Origin: Streptomyces sp. NBC_01454
Lineage (GTDB): Bacteria > Actinomycetota > Actinomycetes > Streptomycetales > Streptomycetaceae
DNA: 64,000 bases
Assembly (NCBI RefSeq): GCF_036227565.1
Contig: NZ_CP109460.1
Location: forward strand, 6,138,001-6,202,000
Reading direction: 5' to 3'
The notes under the pieces: model-generated
Seen by the model: the letters and a program-made list of their open reading frames with translations, nothing else
Database searches by the model: none
What the model was told of the DNA's origin: nothing
Shown here: positions 10,159 through 19,807 of the stretch, one piece after another
Layout of the letters: every line of letters begins with the position of its first letter
How positions within the stretch are numbered: the stretch's first letter is position 1
Made by a program: the position numbers and the translations under genes

Positions 10159-10635
10159 TCAGCTCGGCTGCTCGATGAGCTGGGCGAGGTAGAGCGCTTC
10201 CCCGAGTTTCTCGACCAGTTCCAGCTGGGTGTCGAGATAGTCGATGTGATGCTCCTCGTCCGCGAGGATGGACTCGAAGATATTCGCCGAGGTGATGTCG
10301 CCCTTGGTGCGCATGAGCTCGATTCCGCGCTTGAGCCGGTCGATCGCCTCGACCTCGACCTGCCGGTCGGCCTGGAACATCTCGGTGACGGTCTGACCGA
10401 CCCGCACATGGAAGAGCCGCTGATAATTCGGCAGACCTTCGAGGAAGAGAATCCGGTCCGTCAGGATCTCCGCGTGCTTCATCTCGTCGAAGGACTCGGA
10501 GCGGGTGTACGCCGCGAGCTTGGTCCAGCCGAAGTTCTCCTGCATCTTGGCGTGCAGGAAGTACTGATTGATCGCGGTCAGCTCGGCGGTCAGCTGCTCG
10601 TTGAGGAATTCGATGACCTCGGGGTCGCCCTGCAT
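10159..10635 (-). CDS. bfr: bacterioferritin
   Basis: Iron-storage protein forming 24-subunit cages. The 158 residues equal the family length. The ferroxidase-centre residues Glu18, Glu51 and His54 and the haem-binding Met52 (FDEMKHAEI) are in place, with a second helix pair ADEEHHIDYLDTQ. ATG 10633-10635 is chosen: it puts these residues at their standard numbers, and GGAGCCC lies upstream; the longer reading adds an unrelated Arg/Pro-rich lead. It converges on bfd. A partly palindromic TAAGTGCATGCTTA upstream (10710-10723) is not an iron box. Confidence 0.95.
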   Translation of the reverse strand: MQGDPEVIEFLNEQLTAELTAINQYFLHAKMQENFGWTKLAAYTRSESFDEMKHAEILTDRILFLEGLPNYQRLFHVRVGQTVTEMFQADRQVEVEAIDRLKRGIELMRTKGDITSANIFESILADEEHHIDYLDTQLELVEKLGEALYLAQLIEQPS

Positions 10636-10783
10636 GGCTGCGGGCTCCTTCCACGCGAGAACTGGGCAGGTGCCGCGCATCCTCGCACCGCCCGGAGCGG
10701 GGCGTCCAGTAAGTGCATGCTTAGTGCGAGTTGTCCCGATCTCTCCCATCCCTGGTCATCGGCACCCCCGCCGGTCTGACACC

Positions 10784-11416
10784 ATGGAGGGCATGGGTCA
10801 GCCGGAAAGCCGCGAAGGGGAGCATCCCCAGCTGCCTCCGGGGCAGCGGCTGCAGCGGGGCTGGCCGGTGACGCATTACGGGCCGGTCCCGAAGTTCCGC
10901 CCTGAACGCTGGGAGTTCCGGGCGTTCGGGGCCACCGCCGACGGTGCGAAGCACTGCTGGTCACACGAGGAATTCACGGCGCTGCCCTACACCACGGTCG
11001 TCGCCGATATGCACTGCGTGACGAAATTCAGCATGCTGGGAGCCGAATGGGGCGGGGTGCACACCAAGACCATTCTTGATCTTGCACCGCCCGCGTCCGA
11101 TGTCACCCATGTGATGGTGTGGGCCGAGTACGGCTTCAGCTCGAATCTGCGGATCGAGGATTTCGCCGGGGAGAACTGCCTCTTCGCCACCCATCACTCG
11201 GGAGAACTCCTCACCGCGGAGCACGGCTTCCCGGCCCGCCTGATCGTGCCGCATCTTTACGCCTGGAAAGGCCCCAAGTGGGTTCGCGGTATCGAATACA
11301 TGCGGGCCGACCGCCGCGGCTTCTGGGAGGAGCGCGGCTACCACAACCTGGGTGACCCCTGGCGGGAGCAGCGCCACTCGTACCAGGAAGAGCCCGGGGA
11401 CGGCCCCGAGCTCTGA
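10784..11416 (+). CDS. sulfite oxidase-like molybdopterin oxidoreductase (cytosolic)
   Basis: Protein of about 210 residues with the oxidoreductase molybdopterin-binding fold. The candidate Mo-ligand Cys lies in ADMHCVTKFSMLGAEW, and PHLYAWKGPKWVRGIEYM forms the conserved second half. It lacks a signal peptide, the haem domain of sulfite oxidase and the dimerisation domain, so it resembles the short single-domain members found in actinobacteria. The physiological substrate is unknown. ATG 10784 or the in-frame ATG 10793 could be the start; GGAGG between them is too close to serve the second, and nothing clear precedes the first, so leaderless translation is possible. Confidence 0.82.
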   Translation: MEGMGQPESREGEHPQLPPGQRLQRGWPVTHYGPVPKFRPERWEFRAFGATADGAKHCWSHEEFTALPYTTVVADMHCVTKFSMLGAEWGGVHTKTILDLAPPASDVTHVMVWAEYGFSSNLRIEDFAGENCLFATHHSGELLTAEHGFPARLIVPHLYAWKGPKWVRGIEYMRADRRGFWEERGYHNLGDPWREQRHSYQEEPGDGPEL

Positions 11417-11440
11417 TCCCGTCCGCAGCCGGGCGCCGGG

Positions 11441-12334
11441 TCAGTGCCCGCGCAGCTCCTTGAGGCGGGCCACGTCCGCCGCGTGCCCCTCCTTGCCGCC
11501 GGGCGTCTCGACGACCAGCGGGACGCCGGCCGTCGCGGGATGGCCGAACAGCTCCCCGAACGGCTCCGCGCCGATGTGACCCGCGCCGATGTTCTCGTGC
11601 CTGTCCTTGTGGGCGCCGGCCACGTCCTTGGAGTCATTGGCGTGGATCAGCTTCAGCCGGCCCTCGCCGGTGACCTCCACCAGCTCGTCCAGCAGGGCCT
11701 TCGTCCCGCCCGGCGCCGCCATGTCGTGCCCGGCCGCGAACGCGTGGCAGGTGTCGAGGCACACCCCCAGCCTGGGGTGCCGGTCCAGCGCCTCGAAGTA
11801 CGGGCCGAGGTCCTCGGCCATGGCGCACAGCGACGCGCCCTGCCCGGCCGTCGGCTCCAGCAGCAGCCAGGGGTCGTCCGGCCGCGTCAGCTCGTCGAGC
11901 AACGGCCGCATCCGCTCCCTGACCTGCGCCATCGCCACCTCCCGCGGCCGACCGCCGGTCGCCGAGCCGGTGTGCACGACCACCCCGAGCGCCCCGATCT
12001 CCCGGGCGCGGCGCAGCGAGTGGCGCAGCGAGGTCACGGACCGCTCGACCGTGGCCTCGGTGTGCGACCCGAAGTTGATCAGATACGGGGCATGGACATA
12101 GACGGGAATCCGCTCCTCGGCACAGGCCGCCCGGAACGCCTCGTCCTGCTGCGGGTCGCCGGGCGTCGTCGCCCAGCCGCGCGGATTGGCCACGAAGACC
12201 TGGACGACCTCGTCGCCCATCTCCCGGGCGTACGGCAGGCCGGTCTTCGCCAGGCCGCCGGCCACCGGAACATGGCCGCCGACCGGATTGCGTGCACGGG
12301 CGCGCCGCGCGGCGCCCTGGGGGGAAGTACTCAC
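11441..12334 (-). CDS. nfo: deoxyribonuclease IV (AP endonuclease, Nfo family)
   Basis: Base-excision repair enzyme cutting 5' to abasic sites. The 297 residues show the trinuclear zinc site segments HAPYLINFGS, LLLEPTAGQG, GVCLDTCHAFAAGHD, IHANDSKDVAGAHKDRHENIGAGHIG and VVETPGG. The N-terminal RNPVGGHVPVAGGLAK opens the TIM barrel. The genes around it are not repair genes. It lies downstream of the PASTA kinase on the same strand with about 60 bases between, so it could be cotranscribed. Confidence 0.93.
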   Translation of the reverse strand: MSTSPQGAARRARARNPVGGHVPVAGGLAKTGLPYAREMGDEVVQVFVANPRGWATTPGDPQQDEAFRAACAEERIPVYVHAPYLINFGSHTEATVERSVTSLRHSLRRAREIGALGVVVHTGSATGGRPREVAMAQVRERMRPLLDELTRPDDPWLLLEPTAGQGASLCAMAEDLGPYFEALDRHPRLGVCLDTCHAFAAGHDMAAPGGTKALLDELVEVTGEGRLKLIHANDSKDVAGAHKDRHENIGAGHIGAEPFGELFGHPATAGVPLVVETPGGKEGHAADVARLKELRGH

Positions 12335-12397
12335 CCCCTCAGGGTGCCAGGTGTCCGGCGGCCGCCCGTCCGCCGGACGGCCGCGGAGCCGCCCTTC

Positions 12398-14380
12398 CTA
12401 CAGCCCGCCCTTGAGTTCGATGGTGATCGAGCCGCCCTTCGGTGCCTTCTTCCCGGCCTCGACGGACTGGGAGTCGACCGTGTCCTGCGGGAAGAAGAAC
12501 GGCTTCTTCACCTCGACCTGGAAGCCCAGATCGGTCAGCTGCTTCTTGGCGTCGTCGACGTTCTTGCCGGTCACGTCCGGGACGGGGATCATCTCCGGGC
12601 CCTTGGACAGCGTCAGGGTGATGGTGTCGCCCTTGCCGCCCCGGCTGCCCTCGGCCGGGTTCTGGCGGGCGACGGTGCCCTTGTCCTGCGTGGAGAAGAC
12701 CGGCTGGTCGGCGAAGCGCACCTGGAAGCCGGCCGCGCGCAGCGTGGCCGCGGCGTCCGCGCGCTCGCTGCCGAGAACCCCCGGCACGTCGGCCGCGGCG
12801 CCCCGGCTGACGGTCAGCCCCACCGCGGTGTCGGGCCGCCGCTTGCTGCCCGAGGCCGGGTCCGTGCGGATCACCGAGCCCTTGGCGACCTCCTCGTCGA
12901 ACGCGCGGTTCACGGTGCCCGGAATCAGCCCCCGGTCGCGCAGCTTCCGCTTGGCGTCGGCGACCGGGGTGCCGGAAAGGTCGGGGACGGTGACGATGTC
13001 CGGGCCCCGGGAAATGGTGAGGGTGACCGTGCCGGTGCCGCGGATCCGCTTGCCGTTCGCCGGATCGGTCTTCATGACGTGGCCGCGGTCCACGTTCGCA
13101 CTGAAGCCGCGCACCACCTTCACGCCCAGGCCGTCGTCCCGCAGCGTCTTCTCGGCCTTGGCCTGCGGCATGTCCAGCACCGCGGGCACGGTGGTGAACT
13201 GGCCGGAGTTGATGTACCAGACGCCCGTGCCCAGCCCCAGGACCAGCAGCACGGCCGCGACGACGGTCAGCAGCCGCCGGCGCCGCGGCAGCCCGCGGCC
13301 CCCCGGCGTACCGGGCTCGTCCGCCACCGGCCGCAGCCGGGTGGTCCGCTCCTCCGGCGGCACCTCCAGCCGGCTGGTGCGGTGCAGCTCCGCCTCGCCG
13401 GCCCCCGGCACCACGCCGTCCGGCCGGGGTATCACGTCCGTCCGCTCCGAGCCGTCGCCGCCCGCGGGCACCTCCTTGGCCTGCGGCGGCACGATGTCCA
13501 GCTGGGCCTCGGTCAGCTGCGCGCGGGCCTCCTGCCCCCGGGACAGCAGCGCCACCGCGTCCTGCGGGCGGTGCTGCGGATCACGGGCACAGGCCATCGC
13601 GACCAGCGCGTCCAGCTGCGGTGCCAGCCCGGGCACCAGCCCGGACGGCGGCAGGATGTCCTCGTGCAGATGCTGGTAGAGGATCTGCGCCACGGAGCCG
13701 CCGGTGTGCGGCTTGGCGCCGGTCAGCATCTCGTAGAGCACCACACCGCAGGCGTAGACATCGACCCGGGCGTCCGCGGTGCCGTGCTCCATCTGCTCGG
13801 GCGCGAGATAGGAGACGGTCCCCAGGACGGAGCCCGTCGAGGCGGTGGTGTGCGTGTCGACCGCGCGCACCAGCCCGAAGTCGGCGACCTTGACCCGGCC
13901 GTCGTCGCCGATCAGGACGTTCTCCGGCTTCATGTCGCGGTGCACCAGCCCGGCGCGGTGCGCGGCCCCCAGCGCCGCCAGGATCGGCTCCAGGATGTCC
14001 AGAGCGGCCCGCGGCTGCAGGGCGCCCCGCTCGCGCAGCACGTCACGCAGCGTGCAGCCGGCGACGTACTCCATCGCCAGGTAGACGTACGTGCCGTCCG
14101 TGCCCTGGTCGAAGACGCCCACCACATTGGGGTGCGACAGCCGCGCCACCGACTTCGCCTCGCGGATGAAGCGGTCGACGAACGCCCCGTCCGTGGCCAG
14201 ACTCGGGTGCATCACCTTCAGCGCGAGGACGCGGTCCAGCCGGGTGTCCATGGCCTGGTAGACCGTGGCCATGCCGCCGGCGGCGATGCGCGCCTGGATG
14301 CGGTAGCGGCCGTCGAGCAGCTGGCCCACGAGCGGGTCCTGAAGGGTCGTATCCACGGCAGACGAGTCTACGAGCAACAT
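12398..14380 (-). CDS. membrane Ser/Thr protein kinase with PASTA repeats (PknB type)
   Basis: Receptor kinase of 660 residues. The cytosolic Hanks-type kinase domain (about 25-285) has the Gly loop IAAGGMATVYQA, Lys55, HRDMKPEN with catalytic Asp149, DFG at 167-169 and APE at 193-195. After a juxtamembrane linker comes one membrane segment (about 369-391), then four extracellular PASTA modules (about 397-660) that in relatives bind muropeptides or lipid II. The longest ATG start is given; the in-frame GTG at 14354-14356 (VDTTLQDPLVG) fits relatives better and may be the true start. An M. tuberculosis kinase (PknL) occupies a comparable place in that genome, though it lacks PASTA modules as far as I recall. 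Confidence 0.92.
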   Translation of the reverse strand: MLLVDSSAVDTTLQDPLVGQLLDGRYRIQARIAAGGMATVYQAMDTRLDRVLALKVMHPSLATDGAFVDRFIREAKSVARLSHPNVVGVFDQGTDGTYVYLAMEYVAGCTLRDVLRERGALQPRAALDILEPILAALGAAHRAGLVHRDMKPENVLIGDDGRVKVADFGLVRAVDTHTTASTGSVLGTVSYLAPEQMEHGTADARVDVYACGVVLYEMLTGAKPHTGGSVAQILYQHLHEDILPPSGLVPGLAPQLDALVAMACARDPQHRPQDAVALLSRGQEARAQLTEAQLDIVPPQAKEVPAGGDGSERTDVIPRPDGVVPGAGEAELHRTSRLEVPPEERTTRLRPVADEPGTPGGRGLPRRRRLLTVVAAVLLVLGLGTGVWYINSGQFTTVPAVLDMPQAKAEKTLRDDGLGVKVVRGFSANVDRGHVMKTDPANGKRIRGTGTVTLTISRGPDIVTVPDLSGTPVADAKRKLRDRGLIPGTVNRAFDEEVAKGSVIRTDPASGSKRRPDTAVGLTVSRGAAADVPGVLGSERADAAATLRAAGFQVRFADQPVFSTQDKGTVARQNPAEGSRGGKGDTITLTLSKGPEMIPVPDVTGKNVDDAKKQLTDLGFQVEVKKPFFFPQDTVDSQSVEAGKKAPKGGSITIELKGGL

Positions 14381-14479
14381 CCGCGAGCTCGAACTCGGCG
14401 CCCGCCCCGGCCCGGACTGCAGCCGAACGGTGACAGGCGAAACGCCGGTGGGAGAGCCGGACTCCCGGGGGCGGGCCCC

Positions 14480-15343
<864 letters not shown>

Positions 15344-15559
15344 TCAGCCTCCCTGGACCGCGGTGAGCACCTCGACGCGGTCGCCGTCGCCGAGCGCGGT
15401 GGTGGGCCACTGGGTGCGCGGCACCACGAGGTCGTTGACCGCCGCGGCCACCCCGGCGGACGCCGCGGTCAGCGTCGCGACCAGCCGGTCGAGGGTGAGT
15501 CCGCCGGCGATCTCGCGGGCCTCGCCGTTGACGGACACGGACACGGTGGGGGCGCTCAT
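15344..15559 (-). CDS. thiS: sulfur carrier protein ThiS
   Basis: Ubiquitin-like sulfur carrier (71 residues) ending in the required GlyGly (VLTAVQGG), whose C-terminus is adenylated and then thiocarboxylated to feed ThiG. The beta-grasp opening VSVSVNGEAREI is recognisable. It overlaps the thiO stop by 4 bases (ATGA), indicating translational coupling. Confidence 0.93.
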   Translation of the reverse strand: MSAPTVSVSVNGEAREIAGGLTLDRLVATLTAASAGVAAAVNDLVVPRTQWPTTALGDGDRVEVLTAVQGG

Positions 15560-16791
15560 ACGGGCTGCTCCTGGAGGGCACGGGTACGCGTGGGCCCCGG
15601 GACGCCGGGGGAGAAGCGCGCGGGGGAGAAGGGGCGGGCGACATCCGGCAGGCTCCCGGTGGCCAGCGACTCGGCCATCGCGTCACCGGTGACCGGCGTC
15701 AGCAGCACCCCGTTGCGGAAGTGACCGCAGGCCAGCTGCAGTCCGGGCAGCTCGGTCGGCCCGAGCAGCGGGGCGTTGTCGGGGGAGCCGGGGCGCAGCC
15801 CGGCGCAGGTCTCGACGAGCGGCAGCTCGGTGATGCCCGGGACCAGCTCGTGGGCGTCGCGCAGCAGCTCGTAGACGCCGCCCGCGGTCACGGTGGTGTC
15901 CCAGCCCAGCTCCTCGCTGGTGGCGCCCACCACCAGCTCGCCGCTCGCCCGCGGCACCAGATAGAGCGGCCCGCCGCGCACGACGGCGCGTACGGTGCGC
16001 GACAGGAACGGGGGGCTGCCGGCCGGCAGGTCCGGCATCCGCAGCCGCAGCACCTGGCCCTTGACGGGCCGCACCGGCGGCAGCACCCCGGCGGGGACGC
16101 CGGCCAGCCGGCCGCTCTCGCTGCCCGCGGCCAGCACGACCTGACCGGCCGCCAGCCGTGTCCCGTCGGCGAGTTCGGCGCCGGTGGCCCGTCCGCCCTC
16201 GACCGTCAGCCGGGCGGCGCGGCCGCGGTGGAAGACCACGCCGGCCCGCTCGCAGGCGACCAGCAGGGCGCTCGCCAGCCGGCGCGGATCGACCTGGTGG
16301 TCGCCGTCCACCCGCAGCCCGCCGCGCACCCCGGGAGCCAGCATCGGCTCCAGCCGGCGGCACTCGCGCCCGGTCAGCCACTGCGAGTCCAGCCCCGAGC
16401 GGGTCTGCAGGGCGTGCAGCTCGCGCAGGTGGGCGCGGTCGTCGGCGTCCAGCGCGACGGCCAGGGTGCCGCACCGCCGGTAGCCGATCTGCATCCCGGC
16501 GGCCTCCTCCAGCTCCCGGACGAACCCGGGGTAGCGCCGTGCCGAGTCCAGATTGAGTCCCAGCAGGGTCTGCTCGCCGTAGTGGAGTTCGGTGACCGCG
16601 GCCAGCATGCCGGCCGCGACCCGGGCCGCGCCGCCCCCGGGCGCGGGATCGGCCACCGCGACGCCCATCCCGCGGGCGGCCGCCCGCCAGGCGGTGACCA
16701 GGCCGATGATGCCGCCGCCGAGCACGAGGACATCGGGGCGCACGGCGGACGGCCGCGACGGCGCGCCAGAGGGTGTGGCAGTTGATGGCAT
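15556..16791 (-). CDS. thiO: glycine oxidase ThiO
   Basis: FAD enzyme of 411 residues of the DAO family that oxidises glycine to the imine used by ThiG. The dinucleotide motif is VLVLGGGIIGLVTAWRAA, and the C-terminal GLRPGSPDNAPLLGPTEL with GHFRNGVLLTP completes the FAD site. First gene of the thiOSG operon. The ATG start follows an AGGGAGGGG ribosome site that belongs to the 3' end of the TPP riboswitch, so ligand binding can hide it. Confidence 0.93.
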   Translation of the reverse strand: MPSTATPSGAPSRPSAVRPDVLVLGGGIIGLVTAWRAAARGMGVAVADPAPGGGAARVAAGMLAAVTELHYGEQTLLGLNLDSARRYPGFVRELEEAAGMQIGYRRCGTLAVALDADDRAHLRELHALQTRSGLDSQWLTGRECRRLEPMLAPGVRGGLRVDGDHQVDPRRLASALLVACERAGVVFHRGRAARLTVEGGRATGAELADGTRLAAGQVVLAAGSESGRLAGVPAGVLPPVRPVKGQVLRLRMPDLPAGSPPFLSRTVRAVVRGGPLYLVPRASGELVVGATSEELGWDTTVTAGGVYELLRDAHELVPGITELPLVETCAGLRPGSPDNAPLLGPTELPGLQLACGHFRNGVLLTPVTGDAMAESLATGSLPDVARPFSPARFSPGVPGPTRTRALQEQPV

Positions 16792-16802
16792 GGGCTTCCA
16801 GC

Positions 16803-16894
16803 CCCTCCCTTCGCCGGCATGACCCGGATCAGGTACGGACGGTCGGAGGCCGGCCAGCCTCCCTCTCAGCCCGGTGCGTCCGGGCTCCCGCGAG
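16803..16894 (-). promoter_or_regulatory. TPP riboswitch (THI element) upstream of thiOSG
   Basis: Read on the minus strand it contains the two conserved THI-box blocks: GGGCTGAGAGGGAGG and ACCTGATCCGGGTCATGCC, followed by GGCGAAGGGAGG. The paired GAGCCCGG/CCGGGCT arms form P1/P2. The AGGGAGG that ends the element is also the likely thiO ribosome site, so control is probably at translation initiation. Confidence 0.95.
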
Positions 16895-17057
16895 TGCGTG
16901 TATCCGTCACCCTAGTACGGGGCCGCGACGCGCCGTAAGGCGCCGCCCCCGGTGCGCCGATCGGCCCGCATACCCCACCGGGCGGCTGTGACGCTGTGTC
17001 AGAGATCTCCTTGCGCGCTGCTGCGGACGGCCGCACCCGCCGTCCTAGAGTGATCGG

Positions 17058-18299
17058 GTGAGTGAGCAGAGCAAGTCCTCCCAGGCCCCTGACCGCACGC
17101 CGCGCGTCGTGATCGTCGGCGCGGGAATCGCGGGCGTGCAGACCGCGGTCGCCCTGCGCGAACAGGGCTGGCGCAGCGCCATCACGCTCCTCGGCGACGA
17201 GCCCCACCAGCCCTACGACCGCCCGCCGCTGTCCAAGGCGGTGCTGCTGGGCAAGGCCGAGGGCTCCGCCTTCGACGTCGACTTCGCCGCGCTCGGCATC
17301 GACCTCCACCTCGACCGCCCGGTCACCGCCCTGACGCCGCAGGCCCGCCAGGTCGAGACGGCCGACGGCCCGGTCCCCTACGACTACGCGGTCCTCGCGA
17401 CCGGCGCCGCCCCCATCATGCTGCCCGGCAGCGAGGGGCTGCCCGGCGTCCATCTGCTGCGCACCCTCGACGACGCCGAGCGGCTGCGCCCGGTGCTCGC
17501 CGCCCAGCACGAGATCGTGGTCGTCGGGGCCGGCTGGATCGGCGCCGAGTTCGCGACCGCCGCCCGCGAGGCCGGCTGCGCGGTCACCGTCGTCGAGGCC
17601 GCCGACCGCCCGCTGGCCGGTGCGCTGCCGCCCGAGGTCGCCCGCCACATGACCGGCTGGTACGCGGATGCCGGCGCCGAGCTGCGCACCGGCGCCCGGG
17701 TCGCGTCGGTCACCCCGGGCGCGGTCACCCTTCAGGACGGCACGACACTGCCCGCCGATGCCGTCGTCGTCGGGATCGGCGCCCGGCCCGCGACCGGCTG
17801 GCTGGCCGGCTCGGGCGTCGAGGTGTCGCCGCAGGACGGCTCCGTGGTGGCCGACAGCCGGCTGCGCACCTCCGTGCCCGATGTCTACGCGGTCGGCGAC
17901 TGTGCCTCCTTCCCGTCGGCCCGCTACGGCAGCCGGCTGCTGATCCACCACTGGGACAACGCCCTCCAGGGCCCCCGCACGGTCGCCGAGAACATCGTCC
18001 GCGGCGGCACGGAAGGGCTGGTCTACGACCCCGTCCCGTACTTCTGGTCGGAGCAGTTCGGCCGCTTCGTGCAGTACGCGGGCCACCACGTCGACGCCGA
18101 TGAACTGGTCTGGCGCGGTGACCCGGCCGGGGCCGCCTGGTCGGTGATCTGGCTGCGGGAGGGCCGGCTCGTCGCCCTGCTGGCTGTGGGGCGCCCGCGC
18201 GATCTGGCCCAGGGGCGCAAGCTCATCGAGCGGGGGGTCACCCTGGACCGGGAGCGGGCCGCGAACGCGTCCGTACCGCTGAAGGCCGCGGCGCTGTAG
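17058..18299 (+). CDS. NAD(P)/FAD-dependent ferredoxin reductase-like protein
   Basis: Flavoprotein of 413 residues of the BphA4/putidaredoxin-reductase group. The FAD-binding motif VVIVGAGIAGVQTAVAL opens the protein. YDRPPLSKAVLLG is a hallmark of the group, IVVVGAGWIGAEFATAAREAG is the NAD(P) site, and VYAVGDCASFPS closes the FAD domain. A Reductase_C-like domain with PYFWSEQFGRFVQYAG follows from about 320. The electron acceptor (a ferredoxin) is not encoded next to it. The GTG start lacks a strong ribosome site. Confidence 0.88.
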   Translation: MSEQSKSSQAPDRTPRVVIVGAGIAGVQTAVALREQGWRSAITLLGDEPHQPYDRPPLSKAVLLGKAEGSAFDVDFAALGIDLHLDRPVTALTPQARQVETADGPVPYDYAVLATGAAPIMLPGSEGLPGVHLLRTLDDAERLRPVLAAQHEIVVVGAGWIGAEFATAAREAGCAVTVVEAADRPLAGALPPEVARHMTGWYADAGAELRTGARVASVTPGAVTLQDGTTLPADAVVVGIGARPATGWLAGSGVEVSPQDGSVVADSRLRTSVPDVYAVGDCASFPSARYGSRLLIHHWDNALQGPRTVAENIVRGGTEGLVYDPVPYFWSEQFGRFVQYAGHHVDADELVWRGDPAGAAWSVIWLREGRLVALLAVGRPRDLAQGRKLIERGVTLDRERAANASVPLKAAAL

Positions 18300-18414
18300 C
18301 GGGGCCGCCGGACGGTCGCCGACGGGCAGCCGGCCGTCACCCTCCGGTGTGCAGCAGACCCCTGACGGCGATGCCCGGCTTCCGGCTGTCAGTGCGAGGT
18401 GGCACGCTTGTCCT

Positions 18415-18780
18415 GTGACCGAGATTGACGCAAACATCGATGGACTCGTCCCCGCCTGGCTCACCCTCCCCGACATCGCCGAACAGTTCGGCGTCGAGGT
18501 GACGCGCGTCCGGCAGCTGGTCAAGGAGGGCCAGCTGATCGCGGTGCGCCGCGGCGAGAACAGGGCGCTGCACGTGCCCGCCGATTTCATCAAGGACGAC
18601 AAAGTGGTCAAGGGCCTCGTCGGCACCCTCACCCTGCTGAGGGACGACGGCTTCACCGACGAGGAGATGCTGGAGTGGCTGTTCACCCCGGATGAGACCC
18701 TGCCCGGCACGCCGGCCCAGGCGCTGCGCGAGAATCGCGGCACGGAGGTGAAGCGCCGGGCCCAGGCGCTCGCCGTCTGA
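18415..18780 (+). CDS. Rv2175c-family DNA-binding protein
   Basis: Small protein (121 residues) with an N-terminal winged HTH/MerR-like half, LTLPDIAEQFGVEVTRVRQLVKEGQLIAVRRG, and a C-terminal helical part DDGFTDEEMLEWLF. It matches the actinobacterial Rv2175c family, whose M. tuberculosis member binds DNA and is phosphorylated by the neighbouring kinase PknL. Here a PASTA kinase lies about 4 kb away. GTG 18415 gives VTEIDANIDGLVPAWLTLPD, the usual family start. The target genes are unknown. Confidence 0.88.
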   Translation: MTEIDANIDGLVPAWLTLPDIAEQFGVEVTRVRQLVKEGQLIAVRRGENRALHVPADFIKDDKVVKGLVGTLTLLRDDGFTDEEMLEWLFTPDETLPGTPAQALRENRGTEVKRRAQALAV

Positions 18781-18899
18781 CGCACCCGCCGCGGCGCGCT
18801 CCCGTCCCGCAACCGCACCAGCATCCGTAACCACATCCGCGGGGTGTACGGACCGGAAGGACCGGCCCGTACACCCCCGACCCGGGGGGAAGCCGCCCG

Positions 18900-19550
18900 A
18901 TGACCACCGCACGACAGGCCCTCGCCGACGCCCGGCTCTACCTGTGCACGGACGCCCGCACCCGGCAGGGCGACCTCCCGCAGTTCCTGGACGCGGTGCT
19001 CGCCTCCGGCGTGGACATCGTCCAGCTGCGGGACAAGGGCATGGAGGCCGGCGAGGAGCTCCGGCATCTGGAGGTCTTCGCGGACGCCTGCCGGCGGCAC
19101 GGCAAGCTGCTCGCGGTCAACGACCGGGCGGACATCGCCCATGCGGCCGGCAGCGCGGTGCTCCATCTCGGCCAGGGCGATCTGCCGGTCCCGGCCGCCC
19201 GCGCCCTGCTGGGCCCCGAGGTCCTCATCGGCCGCTCCACCCACGCCGAGGCCGAGGTGGACGCGGCCCTCGACGAGCCCGGCGTGGACTACTTCTGCAC
19301 GGGCCCCTGCTGGCCCACCCCCACCAAGCCGGGCCGCCACGCACCCGGCCTCGACCTGGTCCGTTACGCCGCGGCCCGCGCCCCCGAGCGCCCCTGGTTC
19401 GCGATCGGCGGGATCGACGCCGGAAACCTGGACGAGGTGCTGACGGCGGGCGCCCGCCGGATCGTGGTGGTCCGCGCGCTCACGGAGGCGGACGACCCGG
19501 GGGCGGCGGCCGCGGACCTCGCCAAGCGCATCCGGACCCGGGACGCCTAG
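18900..19550 (+). CDS. thiE: thiamine-phosphate synthase ThiE
   Basis: Joins hydroxymethylpyrimidine pyrophosphate and thiazole phosphate to thiamine phosphate. The 216 residues carry [64 protein letters not shown] and [10 protein letters not shown]. It stands on the opposite strand from thiOSG and shows no TPP riboswitch of its own; a GGGGGAAG ribosome site precedes the ATG. A hairpin after the stop probably ends the transcript. Confidence 0.93.
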   Translation: MTTARQALADARLYLCTDARTRQGDLPQFLDAVLASGVDIVQLRDKGMEAGEELRHLEVFADACRRHGKLLAVNDRADIAHAAGSAVLHLGQGDLPVPAARALLGPEVLIGRSTHAEAEVDAALDEPGVDYFCTGPCWPTPTKPGRHAPGLDLVRYAAARAPERPWFAIGGIDAGNLDEVLTAGARRIVVVRALTEADDPGAAAADLAKRIRTRDA

Positions 19551-19573
19551 CCGTCCTGTCGGCCGGGCCACTT

Positions 19574-19597
19574 GCGGGGCCGGGGCACCGGCCCCGC
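19574..19597 (+). terminator. terminator after thiE
   Basis: Perfect 10-bp GC-rich stem (19574-19583 with 19588-19597) and a 4-base loop, about 25 bases past the stop. It has no T-run; structure and position are the support. Confidence 0.6.
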
Positions 19598-19694
19598 CCC
19601 TGCGGCCGGAGTGACCTCGATCACCCCGGGCGTCGGTGCCCGCGGACCGGCCGCCTCCTCCGCGGCGCGGAGCGTGGTGCCGCCGGCGGAAGGT

Positions 19695-19777
19695 TTTCCG
19701 ACATCCCGGCGACCGGAAAATGTCCAACCAGTGGACACGAACCGTACCAACCAGGCATAACGCCGATCACGGTTGGT
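19695..19777 (+). promoter_or_regulatory. three successive inverted repeats upstream of metF
   Basis: Within 115 bases of the metF start are TTTTCCG/CGGAAAA (19695-19701, 19715-19721), TGTCCA/TGGACA (19722-19727, 19733-19738) and ACCAACC/GGTTGGT (19746-19752, 19771-19777). They could be operators or a structured leader controlling metF. I do not recognise a known methionine or B12 riboswitch in this stretch. Confidence 0.45.
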
Positions 19778-19807
19778 GTGTGCCCGGCCGGTGGTTAACC
19801 TGCCGGT

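Noticed and set aside
10710..10723. TAAGTGCATGCTTA upstream of bfr as an iron box
   Set aside because: It lacks the AGGT/ACCT half-sites of the DmdR/IdeR consensus.
16866..19727. 953-codon open frame on the minus strand
   Set aside because: Antisense to the flavoprotein, the Rv2175c-type gene and thiE, all of which show clear family motifs in their own frames.
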